Shown: one piece after another, positions 35,248-43,411 of the stretch | How positions within the stretch are numbered: position 1 is the first letter of the stretch | How the letters are laid out: the number at the start of each line of letters is the position of its first letter | NCBI RefSeq assembly: GCF_014596475.1 | Contig: NZ_MECJ01000009.1 | Coordinates: 62,001 to 126,000, forward strand | DNA: 64,000 bases | Origin: Streptomyces sp. CBMA152 | GTDB lineage: Bacteria > Actinomycetota > Actinomycetes > Streptomycetales > Streptomycetaceae | Reading direction: 5' to 3' | Translations under genes and position numbers: made by a program | Notes under the pieces: generated by a model | What the model saw: the letters and a program-made list of their open reading frames with translations, nothing else | Database searches by the model: none | Told to the model about the DNA's origin: nothing

Positions 35248-35613
35248 CTCCTGCTCCTTGAAGCTTATTCGCGGGCCTGGCCCGGCGCGTTCCAAGGGCT
35301 GTGGCCGGCCACGATGCGAGAGGGCTAAGGGCGCCGCGAATGTACCTCCTTGGTGTCGGCGGGCGTGCTCAGCTTCCTGGACATGCGCGTTCGCAGACTC
35401 TTGATCCCGCGATAGCGTCTACTTCCGTTCAAGAAGATCCGTCTCACAGGACTATCCCATACCTGCATCACCGTCGATGATGCCTATTGAGCCGAATTCC
35501 TGGTGGGCGAGGTGACGGACAAGTGGCCGGGACGCGCTGCTGTTCCGTCCGCGGGGACTGCGGGCGGGTGACCAGCGATAAGCCCACCTCACCCTGCTTC
35601 GCGGCTTCCGCGA
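35248..35613. promoter_or_regulatory. Leader region of the biosynthetic operon
   Basis: 366 bp between the operon's first start and the 3' end of the amidase gene, with no protein-like frame. It is locally A/T-richer (about 35400-35510) and contains a small inverted repeat gcatca...tgatgc at 35465-35483. The operon promoter should lie here, but I cannot place -35 and -10 with confidence. Confidence 0.4.
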
Positions 35614-37005
35614 TCAGGCCGCTGTGGCGAGCGCCCGGGCGGGCTGTGTCTGCTCGTAGGCGTGCCCGACCCGCAGGAGGGTGGGCTCGCCGAGGGGTCG
35701 GCCGAGCAGCTGCATGCCGATGGGCAGGCCCGCCGCGTCGTGGCCGACCGGAACGGTCAGGGCGGGCACTCCGGTGATATTGGCGGGGGCGCAAAGGCGT
35801 ACGTAGGCGTCGGAGACGCTCTCGGCCGTGCCGTCGGGCCAGGTGACCGTCTCCTCGTCGGCCCCGACCGCGGGCATCGGGACGCTCGGGGCGACGATCA
35901 CGTCGACCTCCTCCAGTATGCGGGCCCACTCGGCGCGCATGAGTGTGCGGGAGCGTTGAGCGCGTACGTAGTCACCGGCACTCATCAACTCGCTTGCCTC
36001 CAGAAGGATGCGGACGTCCTCCTGGTACAGCTCGGGGACCGTTCGCAGGCTGCCTTCGTGGTAGGCGCCGGCCTCCGGCACCATCAAGCCCCACTGGGTT
36101 GCCTGGATGTAGCGGGTCATCGGGATGTCGACGTCGACGAGCTGTGCGCCCAGGGCTTCCAACTGCCCGATGGCGTGCCGGACAGCGGTCTCCACCTGGG
36201 GGTGGACGTTGTCGAAGTAGTAGGTGCGCGGCACGCCGATGCGCAGCCCTGTCAGGTCCGTGCCGGCACCGGGCCGGTAGTCCGCGACGGGCACCGACAG
36301 CGAGGCGGGGTCGCGCGGATCATGTCCGGCCAGCGCGGTCAGGACCAGGGCCGCATCCTCGACAGTTCGGGTGATCGGGCCGACGTGGTCCAGTGACCAG
36401 GACAGGGAGGTGACGCCGTGACGGGGGACGAGACCGTAGGTCGGCTTGAGGCCGACGACACCGTTGAGCGCGGCTGGCACCCGGATCGACCCGCCGGTGT
36501 CGGTGCCCAGGGCGAAGGTCGCGGCGCCCGACGCGACGGCGACCGCGGAGCCGCCGCTGGAGCCGCCGGCGACCCGGCCCAGGTCCCAGGCATTGCGGGT
36601 CTGCGGGGTGGTCAGGCCGAACGCGAATTCGTGGGTGTGGGTCTTGCCGAGCAGGATCGCGCCGGCCGCGCTCAGACGCGCGGCGACGGTGCTGTCCGCT
36701 GTCGCGCGGTGGTCGGCGCGGACCCGGGAGCTGGCCGTGGTGGCCATCCCACCGACATCGATGAGGTCCTTGAGCCCCATCGGGATGCCGTGCAGCGGTC
36801 CCCGGTAACGGCCCTGCGCCACTTCCTGTTCGGCTTCGCCCGCCGCCCGGCGGGCCTGCTCCGCGGCGACCGTGACATAGGCGCCGAGGTGCGGCTCCGT
36901 CTTCTCGATCCGATCGAGGACGGAGTCGACCAGTTCGAGGGGGGACAGTCGCCGGGCCCGGATCGCGTCCGCGGCGGCGGCGAGGGACAGCTCATACGGC
37001 TGCAT
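35614..37005 (-). CDS. Amidase-signature hydrolase (AtzE/GatA-like)
   Basis: A 463-residue amidase signature enzyme with the Ser-cisSer-Lys triad visible: Lys79 in PMGLKDLIDVGG, Ser153 in AGGSSGGSAVAVASG and nucleophile Ser173 in GTDTGGSIRVPA. Family members hydrolyse amides; the combination with a DUF4089 partner whose gene overlaps this start by 14 bp (37005-36992) is typical of AtzE-AtzG pairs (1-carboxybiuret hydrolase in the cyanuric acid pathway). No other genes of that pathway are here, so the real substrate is open. Confidence 0.9.
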   Translation of the reverse strand: MQPYELSLAAAADAIRARRLSPLELVDSVLDRIEKTEPHLGAYVTVAAEQARRAAGEAEQEVAQGRYRGPLHGIPMGLKDLIDVGGMATTASSRVRADHRATADSTVAARLSAAGAILLGKTHTHEFAFGLTTPQTRNAWDLGRVAGGSSGGSAVAVASGAATFALGTDTGGSIRVPAALNGVVGLKPTYGLVPRHGVTSLSWSLDHVGPITRTVEDAALVLTALAGHDPRDPASLSVPVADYRPGAGTDLTGLRIGVPRTYYFDNVHPQVETAVRHAIGQLEALGAQLVDVDIPMTRYIQATQWGLMVPEAGAYHEGSLRTVPELYQEDVRILLEASELMSAGDYVRAQRSRTLMRAEWARILEEVDVIVAPSVPMPAVGADEETVTWPDGTAESVSDAYVRLCAPANITGVPALTVPVGHDAAGLPIGMQLLGRPLGEPTLLRVGHAYEQTQPARALATAA

Positions 37006-37201
37006 CGTGCTTCTCCTGTCCGGCGTGGTAGGCGGCAGCGGGCGGGGCGTCCGCGAAGTCCAGCTCGCGCAGGACCGAGACGACGCTGTGGATGTGGTTG
37101 GCGACCGCGGCGACCGCGGCGTGCCGCTCGGCGGGCAGCTCAAGTCCGGCGCGGGCGGCCCAGCGGGCGGCCTCTGGCGGTGTGAGTTCGACGGCGGACA
37201 T
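36992..37201 (-). CDS. DUF4089 small subunit (AtzG-like)
   Basis: A 69-residue protein (MSAVELTPPEAARWAARAGL, LPAERHAAVAAVANHIHSVV) matching DUF4089. In AtzE-AtzG complexes this helical subunit is needed for folding and activity of the amidase, resembling the GatC/GatA arrangement. ATG 37201 follows GAGGAAG and avoids an unlikely N-terminal extension. It overlaps the amidase start, so the two are co-translated. Confidence 0.85.
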   Translation of the reverse strand: MSAVELTPPEAARWAARAGLELPAERHAAVAAVANHIHSVVSVLRELDFADAPPAAAYHAGQEKHDAAV

Positions 37202-37340
37202 GGATGTTCTTCCTCTCGGTGGAGGTTGGAGCGGCGGTGTGACCGACGCCCGGAAGGCCAAGGATTCGCTTTAGCCAGCTACAGACGCCGCGGCAGCTCG
37301 GCAGCCCACGCGGGAGCGGCCGAGGGGGCCGACCGCGCGG

Positions 37341-38273
37341 TCAGGCCGCGGTGGCCGGGATCTCGGCGCCGTGGTCGCCGAGCAGCCGGTAGCGGCCGTT
37401 CTCCCGGCGGACGGTGCCGGCCGTGGGCCGCGGGAAGTGGGTGCCCATGAGCAGCGTGTCCGTGTCCGCCAGGGTGTCGAGCAGCCTGGCACGGGTGCGG
37501 ATCGCCTGGGCGGGGTCGATGTCGACGCAGCTGTGCACGTGGGGGTGGGACAGCTGCACGGGGTGGTGGATGCTGTCGCCGGTGATCAGCGCGCGGCGGT
37601 CGCTGCCGTGCAGTTCCACGGCGACCTGCCCCGGGGTGTGGCCCGGGGCAGGGACCAGCAGGACGCCCGGCGCCACCTCGTGCCCCTGATCGGGCACGTC
37701 CACGAGGTCGTACTGTCCGGCGTCGCGTACGGGGGTGACGGAGTCGCGGAACATCTGGCGTCGGGCCTCGTCCAGGTCGGTGGCGGCCCAGTGGTCCCAT
37801 TCGGTGCGGCTGGTGAGGTAGCGGGCGTTGGGGAAGGTGGGAACCCAGTCCTCACCGGCGAGGCGGGTGTTCCAGCCGACGTGGTCGGTGTGCAGGTGCG
37901 TGGTGATCACCAGGTCCACGGACTCGGGCGGGAAGCCGGCCGCCGTCAGGCGCTTCAGGAAGTCGGTGTCGAGACCGTTCCAGGCCGGGTTGGCGCGCGG
38001 CTTGGCGTTGCCGATGCCGGTGTCCACGACGATCCGCAGCCCGCCCGCCTCCACCGCGAAGCTGTGGCTCGCCAGACGGGGGACGTCGGCGTCGGCGAAG
38101 TCGGGGCGCAGCCACGACGCTTCGTCCAGCACCTCCTTGGTGGCGTCCGGCAGCAGCCAGGGTCCGGTCTGGCGCGGCAGTTCGATCTCGTCGACGCGGC
38201 GTACGGCGATGTCGCCGAGGCTCCATCCCATGCGTGGGGAAGAAGTGGCTTGACGGGGCGTGGCGTTACTCAT
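37341..38273 (-). CDS. Metallo-beta-lactamase-fold hydrolase
   Basis: A 310-residue MBL-fold enzyme with the zinc motif TTHLHTDHVGWN, downstream His in PAPGHTPGQVAVEL, bridging Asp in ALITGDSIHHP and terminal His in GTHFPRP. This set is like N-acyl-homoserine lactonase/quorum-quenching and related hydrolases; a lactone or ester substrate is plausible. ATG 38273. It follows a remnant of an MFS gene, with which it may once have formed an operon controlled by the TetR protein at 38544-39128. Confidence 0.88.
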   Translation of the reverse strand: MSNATPRQATSSPRMGWSLGDIAVRRVDEIELPRQTGPWLLPDATKEVLDEASWLRPDFADADVPRLASHSFAVEAGGLRIVVDTGIGNAKPRANPAWNGLDTDFLKRLTAAGFPPESVDLVITTHLHTDHVGWNTRLAGEDWVPTFPNARYLTSRTEWDHWAATDLDEARRQMFRDSVTPVRDAGQYDLVDVPDQGHEVAPGVLLVPAPGHTPGQVAVELHGSDRRALITGDSIHHPVQLSHPHVHSCVDIDPAQAIRTRARLLDTLADTDTLLMGTHFPRPTAGTVRRENGRYRLLGDHGAEIPATAA

Positions 38274-38321
38274 CGGTGGGTTCCTTCGGATGGGGCGGTG
38301 CGGCGGGAAGGCAGGATCCGG

Positions 38322-38468
38322 TCAGCCGGTGCTCGGCTGCCGCACGGCGCGGACGAGACCGATCAGGGTCAGCAGAACGGCCGTCACGGCGTAGAGCGGC
38401 GGCCCGCAGGCCGTACACGTCGGCCAGGAAACCGACGAGGACGGCGGGGCCAGGACGCCGAGCATGGA
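38322..38468 (-). pseudogene. MFS transporter fragment
   Basis: The minus strand reads VGFLADVYGLRAA and, one frame away, LYAVTAVLLTLIGLVRAVRQ followed by TGA, i.e. the last loop and helix of an MFS exporter with most of the protein deleted and a frameshift. A start-like ATG at 38468 is all that remains of the 5' end. Confidence 0.55.
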
Positions 38469-38490
38469 GCACCCCTCACACCTAAAGGCA

Positions 38491-38503
38491 AACGCTTTGC
38501 GTT
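38491..38503. promoter_or_regulatory. Candidate TetR operator
   Basis: Palindrome AACGC-TTT-GCGTT in the A/T-rich stretch before the MFS fragment, between it and the TetR gene. A second imperfect repeat (ccaaaa ... ttttgg, 38529-38554) overlaps the TetR stop codon. Position suggests control of the former MFS/MBL transcription unit. Confidence 0.4.
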
Positions 38504-38543
38504 AGACAGAGAGTAGGCCCCGCCCCACCCAAAACGCAAATCT

Positions 38544-39128
38544 TTAGCTTTTGGCCGCTGAAGGGAGCGGACCCCGGCCGAGCACCGACGCCACGAGCCG
38601 GTCGGTGTAGGCCGCCGACAGATCCGAGGGACGAAACAGGATGCGGTACATCAAGGGGGCGACGACGACGTCCAGCAAGGTCTCCACATCGGGCACGGCC
38701 TCCCCGCGCCCGGCCGCGCGCACACCGATGACCTTCAACTGCTCGACGGCGTAATCGGAGCAGCGGACCGCATTGCCCTGCTCCGGGTCACCCAGCAGGG
38801 CGTCGCGGATGTACGTGCGGCCCGCCGTCGAGGACATCTCCTCCGCGAACTGCACCACCCACGCCTCCAGGTCCGCCCGCAGGCTGCCGTGGTCGGCCGG
38901 CGCACCATCGGGGCGCAACCGCTCGACGGCCACGTCGGACAGCAGCTCCCGCAGGTCCCCCCAGCGCCGGTAGACGGTGGACGGCGTCACCCCCGCGCGG
39001 GCGGCGATCAGCGGCACGGTGAGCGCGTCCCGCCCCACCTCTGCCTCCAGGTCACGGACAGCCTGATGCACGGACTGCTGGACGCGGGCGCTGCGCCCGC
39101 CGGGGCGTGTGGTCGCTCGGGCACTCAT
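38544..39128 (-). CDS. TetR-family regulator
   Basis: A 194-residue protein with the HTH PLIAARAGVTPSTVYRRWGD near residues 40-60 and a C-terminal domain of the TetR_C type found with PF16859 (AEEMSSTAGRTYIRDALLGD, LDVVVAPLMYRILF). ATG 39128. It precedes, on the same strand, the MFS remnant and the MBL-fold hydrolase, which are its likely targets. Confidence 0.88.
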   Translation of the reverse strand: MSARATTRPGGRSARVQQSVHQAVRDLEAEVGRDALTVPLIAARAGVTPSTVYRRWGDLRELLSDVAVERLRPDGAPADHGSLRADLEAWVVQFAEEMSSTAGRTYIRDALLGDPEQGNAVRCSDYAVEQLKVIGVRAAGRGEAVPDVETLLDVVVAPLMYRILFRPSDLSAAYTDRLVASVLGRGPLPSAAKS

Positions 39129-39363
39129 GCACCCACCTTAATGCGAAGAAGTTGCGTCCGGGCCGACCAGACCCCGCAGACTCTGCCCGTACAGAACATC
39201 GCGGAGCCAGTCGCCCCGCCGGCACAGCACCGCCCTGGACCGGGCACCACGCACGGCCGAACCCCCACCCGTCTCGAAACCGCGCGCACAGGCTGGCCGG
39301 CGACGCGGTCACCACCGCCTCCGCCGCGGACGGCCCGCGCGGACGGGCCACCGCCCTCGCCGC

Positions 39364-39520
39364 GCCTACCGCGACTTCGCCGCACGCAATCCGGCGGTCT
39401 ACGGCCCCTTGTTCCAGCTCGACGGCGGCCTGGGGTTCGCGCGGGAGGGATACCCCAGAGCCGCCGACGCGTGCCGGACGCGGACCGCCACGGCCCCGCG
39501 TCCGGCACGCGTCGGGGTGA
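39364..39520 (+). pseudogene. TetR C-terminal fragment
   Basis: The plus strand reads AYRDFAARNPAVYGPLFQLD then GGLGFAREGYPRAADA, a typical TetR ligand-domain segment, with a frame change just upstream (LAGDAVTTASAADGPRGRAT in the preceding frame). No HTH remains. The rest of 39129-39363 has no supported gene. Confidence 0.5.
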
Positions 39521-40399
39521 TCAGTCTCCGGGGATCGTGAACCGCTGCCGGTCGGACCCGTCGCACGCGGCCATCTGGAGCCGACTGCCATTGGACGTAT
39601 TGCCGTTGGGCACGTCCAGGCAGTACCCCCACTGGGCGTTCCGCAACTGCCCCGACTCGTAGGACCACTGCTGAGGCGGCGTGCTGTTGCACACCCAGAG
39701 CTGGGCCTGTGCACCCGTGGACGCACCCGCCGCGTCCAGGCACCAGTTGCCCAGGTCACCGGCGCGCAGCGCCGAGCCTTCGCGGCGCCACCACTGGGCG
39801 TTGGTGTTGTTGCAGTCGTACGTCTGGACGGCCCGGCCGTTCTCGGCCCGGGAGCCTGCGACGTCCAGGCACTTTCCGTCCTTGCCCTGGATCTCGCCGC
39901 CGGGCACCCGCTGGAAGGAGACGTTCCCGCCCGACCGGCTCCCGTGCCCGTAGAAACCCCAGTTGGACCAGCCTCCGTCGCTCTGGAGCTGGAAGTCGCC
40001 CGATTCGAAGACCCAGATGTTGTAGTAGACGCCGCTCGACTTCCGTACCAGCGCCCGGAATCTGAACCCGGTGAGGCTATGGGTGAAGCGGGCGTCGGAG
40101 ACCGTCACGAGCAGGTTGTAATGGCCGTTCAGGGACGGGCCCAGGCCGTTGACCAGGCTCTGGACGTAGTCGCCCCGGCTCTTGGACTTGTTCTGCTGGT
40201 GGAGGTCGCGCAGCCGTTGGTCGAGCCCCCAGACGGGCTGCCCCTGGGTGATGTTCACCTCGTCGTCGGCGGTGGCGTGTGCGGCCGCCGGGCGGGCGGG
40301 CGCGGCCTGGGCCGGGAGGACACCGCCGACTCCGAGCGCGAGTGCCGTGCAGGCGAGCAGCGTGATGCGCGCGCCGCGCCGGACTGCTGTGGTCGTCAT
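39521..40399 (-). CDS. Secreted ricin-type lectin (copy 1)
   Basis: A 292-residue exoprotein. Signal peptide MTTTAVRRGARITLLACTAL with cleavage expected after PAQA near residue 32. Residues about 50-160 form a domain not assigned to a known family (NGHYNLLVTVSD, YNIWVFESGDFQLQSDGGWS, NWGFYGHGSRSGGNVSF). Residues about 165-290 are a ricin-B trefoil (GKCLDVAGSRAENGRAVQTY, NAQWW, NWCLDAAGASTGAQAQLWVC, GYCLDVPNGNTSNGSRLQMA). It is paralogous over its full mature length to the next gene, 19 bp away. Confidence 0.85.
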   Translation of the reverse strand: MTTTAVRRGARITLLACTALALGVGGVLPAQAAPARPAAAHATADDEVNITQGQPVWGLDQRLRDLHQQNKSKSRGDYVQSLVNGLGPSLNGHYNLLVTVSDARFTHSLTGFRFRALVRKSSGVYYNIWVFESGDFQLQSDGGWSNWGFYGHGSRSGGNVSFQRVPGGEIQGKDGKCLDVAGSRAENGRAVQTYDCNNTNAQWWRREGSALRAGDLGNWCLDAAGASTGAQAQLWVCNSTPPQQWSYESGQLRNAQWGYCLDVPNGNTSNGSRLQMAACDGSDRQRFTIPGD

Positions 40400-40418
40400 C
40401 TTCGTCTCGTCTCCGGGG

Positions 40419-41399
40419 CTAGGGAAGGGTGAACCGCTGGGTGGGACCGTCGTTGCACGGCATCATCTGGAGCCGGTTGCCGTTGCCGGTGTTCCCGTTG
40501 GGGATGTCCAGGCAGTAGTTCCATTGGCGGTTGCGCAGGGAGCCGTTGCCGACGTAGTCCCACTGCTGGGGCGGGCTCCCGTTGCAGTCCCACAGCTGTG
40601 CCTTGTCGGTCCAGCCGGCTCCGCCCGCGTCGAGGCATTTGTTGCCGGGCAGGCCGGACCTGAGCGCGAGTCCGTCCCGGTACCACCACTGGGCGTTGGT
40701 TGCGTTGCAGTCGTACATCTGGATCGGGGTGCCCTTGTTGGTGGAACTCGACTGCACGTCCACGCACTTGTTCTGCTGGTCCTGCTTCTTCAGGCTGTTC
40801 CCGTCGGCCTGGTGGAAGACGACCTCGGGACCGTTCCTGGTGAAGCGCCCGCAGAAGCCCCAGTTGCGCCACCCGCCGTCGCTCCTCAGACGGAAGCTGC
40901 CGGATTCGAAGATCCAGTAGTGGTACGTGGCGGAGCCGTCCCAGCTGTAGTGGAGCCGGCCCTCCCAGCGCACGCCGTTGAATTTGGTGTCGTAGGAGGC
41001 GTTTTCCTCCTTGACCATCAACACGTTGTAGTGGCCCTGGACCATGGCGCACGAGTCGTTGATCACGCCTTGGACGAAGGCCCCCTGGTCCTTGGCCTTG
41101 TGGTTGTCGAAGATCTGGAACAGATAGGTGATGATGTCGATGAGCGCCTGAATGGCGTCGACCGGCCCTGCCGCGGCCACGGCGCGCGGGCTCGGCCCGC
41201 GCACCCGCAGCGCCTCGGCCGTACGTTCGGAGATTGGCCGCAGGGGCGCGTCCTGGCTGTCGGTACCCATGCGTACGCCCGCCGTCGGGGCCGGTTTCGC
41301 GACGGCCGGCGCGGCGAGGGCGGACGCCTCCATCCCGCCGGCCAGCAGTACGGTGGCCATGAGGGCGGCGATGAGTCCGATTCGCGATCTTCGTAACAT
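40419..41399 (-). CDS. Secreted ricin-type lectin (copy 2)
   Basis: A 326-residue exoprotein with signal peptide (RIGLIAALMATVLLAGG, cleavage near SALA), a longer N-terminal segment (to about residue 80), then the same domain order as copy 1: GHYNVLMVKEEN, YHYWIFESGSFRLRSDGGWR, NWGFCGRFTRNGPEVVF, followed by a trefoil (NKCVDVQSSSTNKGTPIQMY, NKCLDAGGAGW, NYCLDIPNGNTGNGNRLQMM). Likely co-transcribed with copy 1. The promoter should be in the A/T-rich stretch near 41460-41490 (tcaatattcgataaatacgg). Ligand unknown. Confidence 0.85.
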   Translation of the reverse strand: MLRRSRIGLIAALMATVLLAGGMEASALAAPAVAKPAPTAGVRMGTDSQDAPLRPISERTAEALRVRGPSPRAVAAAGPVDAIQALIDIITYLFQIFDNHKAKDQGAFVQGVINDSCAMVQGHYNVLMVKEENASYDTKFNGVRWEGRLHYSWDGSATYHYWIFESGSFRLRSDGGWRNWGFCGRFTRNGPEVVFHQADGNSLKKQDQQNKCVDVQSSSTNKGTPIQMYDCNATNAQWWYRDGLALRSGLPGNKCLDAGGAGWTDKAQLWDCNGSPPQQWDYVGNGSLRNRQWNYCLDIPNGNTGNGNRLQMMPCNDGPTQRFTLP

Positions 41400-41681
41400 A
41401 AGCGTCTCCTGTGGGGTGTGGGACGGGATTCGTTCGTCACGTGACCGTAGGTGTGTCCAGTCAATATTCGATAAATACGGAATCGATGGGTGGGCGGCGT
41501 TCTCGGCGGTGAGCGGCGTTCACGCGGTATGGGCCGGTCCACCGGCCGCCCGCCCTACCGCGGCACCCGCAACGGCGAACGCCGAACCCACTCCGTCTCG
41601 GCCTCCGCCGACCGGCCACCCGCGGGCCCTCCGACGGAGCGGCTCGATTCCGCCCTTACCGGGTACCTAGTACTGCGTTCC

Positions 41682-41930
41682 TCATAGGGCGTACACATAG
41701 CGGCGCCTGTGTGTCCGGGTGGGAGGTGCTGGTTGTCCCCAGATCCAGGGGCGGGCACGGGTGCTGAGCTGGGCGGTGGCCAGCTCGGTGGCATGGGCGA
41801 TGTCGTGGGGGTTGCAGAAGGAACGGCCGTCCAGGGCGGTCTTGCGGTCCGGGGCCCCGGCTGCCGCACAGTCGCTGGCATTGGGTCCAGGCGGGGCGTC
41901 CCCGCAGCTCCGAGACGCGATCAGCCCGGA
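41682..41930 (-). mobile_element. Transposase C-terminal fragment (IS630-like)
   Basis: The minus frame reads NPHDIAHATELATAQLSTRA then RPWIWGQPAPPTRTHRRRYV and YAL before a stop, the end of a transposase type I associate with IS630-family elements in Streptomyces. Only the end remains. The 41400-41681 interval upstream holds the lectin promoter and no other gene. Confidence 0.45.
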
Positions 41931-42027
41931 ACCCGACGCCTCGACCAGCCTGCACCCCGACCGGGCTGTCGCCACCCTCTACACAGGCTGCCCCGAACCT
42001 CTCGCCGCCTGGGCGGTTGGCCTACTG

Positions 42028-42345
42028 CGCAGCTTGGTGGTGAACCCGCCGCGCGATCGTCCCAGTCCGTGATCACCAGGCTCGGCGAACACGCCACCCG
42101 GCAGTTCCTTCTGCAGGTCGCCTGCTTGCGGACCCCGGCTGCATGCTGATGGGCGCGGCACACCGTGGAGTCGACGCTCAGGTCCCACGTGATCGCACCC
42201 TCCGCATCGGCCAGGGACTGGAGCCGGGTGAGGATTCGATGCCAGGTTCCGTTCCGCTGCCATCGGCGGAACAGGTCGTAGATCCGTCCCCACCGTCCGT
42301 ACTCGACGGGGACGTCCCGCCACGGAACACCTGTCCGGACACCGC
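42028..42345 (-). mobile_element. IS5-type transposase fragment, frameshifted
   Basis: The minus strand reads RTGVPWRDVPVEYGRWGRIY, DLFRRWQRNGTWHRILTRLQ and WDLSVDSTVCRAHQHAAG (first catalytic Asp region), then in another frame GDHGLGRSRGGFTTKL. The rest of the catalytic domain is missing. It is a different element from the relic at 17711-18360. 42346-42563 shows nothing else. Confidence 0.7.
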
Positions 42346-42563
42346 GGCGGCCGCCGGTCCGGACCGACCCCCGTCCGGACCGGCCGACGGCACGCACGTC
42401 GCGAAGGCACGAGGCGTGCGCCACGGGCGAACTCTCAGGGCTTGAGACACCCGTGGCGCGGACAGGGCACCCGTCGCCTGACCAACGGCGCCCCGGCTCT
42501 TCAGTCGCACCGGGCGTCACGAAACGACCGACCGCGGGAGGGCCGGCCGTTCGCCGAGCCCGG

Positions 42564-42914
42564 TCAACTCTCGTGCCGCAACTGGACTGTCAGGCAGCCC
42601 CGGCCGTCTGCTACGACATGGAGATGCGGCGGGAAATCATCGCTCTCGCAGACGTTCACGCACCTGTGCTTCCCGCTCCATCGCAGGCGGAGAACACCTT
42701 GGCCGACCACTGGGGCCGACTCGGTCCGCGCCCTGACGACGATCTGAACGTCCTCCTCCGGCATGCGCTGCCCCAGCTCAAGCGGCAGGACCGTGTAGCC
42801 GGCTCCCGACGTGACGTGGGCGACCGTGGCGCTGTTCAAGGGAATGACCTTCAACTCGTAACTACCAGGAGTCTTCCCCAGCGAGTCGACGAGCCGCACC
42901 TTCGTTTCGTACAT
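42564..42914 (-). CDS. Small protein of unknown function
   Basis: A 116-residue, beta-rich hydrophilic protein (MYETKVRLVDSLGKTPGSYE, LKVIPLNSATVAHVTSGAGY, EEDVQIVVRARTES). Start ATG 42914 with AGGAG nine bases upstream; upstream frame is Arg-rich noise. No signal peptide, no recognisable domain. It stands between transposon relics and a monooxygenase gene. Third-position GC supports coding, but no family is recognised. Confidence 0.6.
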   Translation of the reverse strand: MYETKVRLVDSLGKTPGSYELKVIPLNSATVAHVTSGAGYTVLPLELGQRMPEEDVQIVVRARTESAPVVGQGVLRLRWSGKHRCVNVCESDDFPPHLHVVADGRGCLTVQLRHES

Positions 42915-43411
42915 GGCGGTGAACTCCTCATGACGGCCAAGACAGAGGCAGCGGCGCCCAGTGCACACTGCTGGCCCGCATGTCGTACCGCACACCGAGC
43001 CGGACAGCGACCGCCCTCCGCAAGGAATCCACCCCAACACGACCGGCACACATCGACGACGCGACGGACTCCCCCATTCCAGATAGAGCCCCGGTGTTCC
43101 GCACCCCACCACGCCCGCCCACCTCACCCATCCGCCCCGACCGTCGACCACGCAACCCCCTTTCTCCGTAGCCCTGTTGGAACCTTTGGAGGAGGAACCC
43201 ACCTGGCCATCACGACCACCTCAATGGGACTCCGGGCGAAAGCCAGTGAAGTGGTCAGGCGTGACGCCCACACGATCGTTGCGGTCAGGAGGCGTTCGGC
43301 GGTGATGCCGTGGGGGCGAACCAGGCGGTGGCCCGCTGGAGGAAGGCCGCGCATGTGGGGGCGGTCCCGTCTGGCCGAGCGGAGTCGGCGGGTGGGCTCG
43401 TCGAGCCGCGT
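42915..43411. other. Intergenic, no supported gene
   Basis: About 500 bp with open but low-complexity frames only. A purine-rich ggaggaggaac occurs near 43188 without a convincing gene behind it. Possibly degraded sequence next to the mobile-element relics. Confidence 0.4.
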
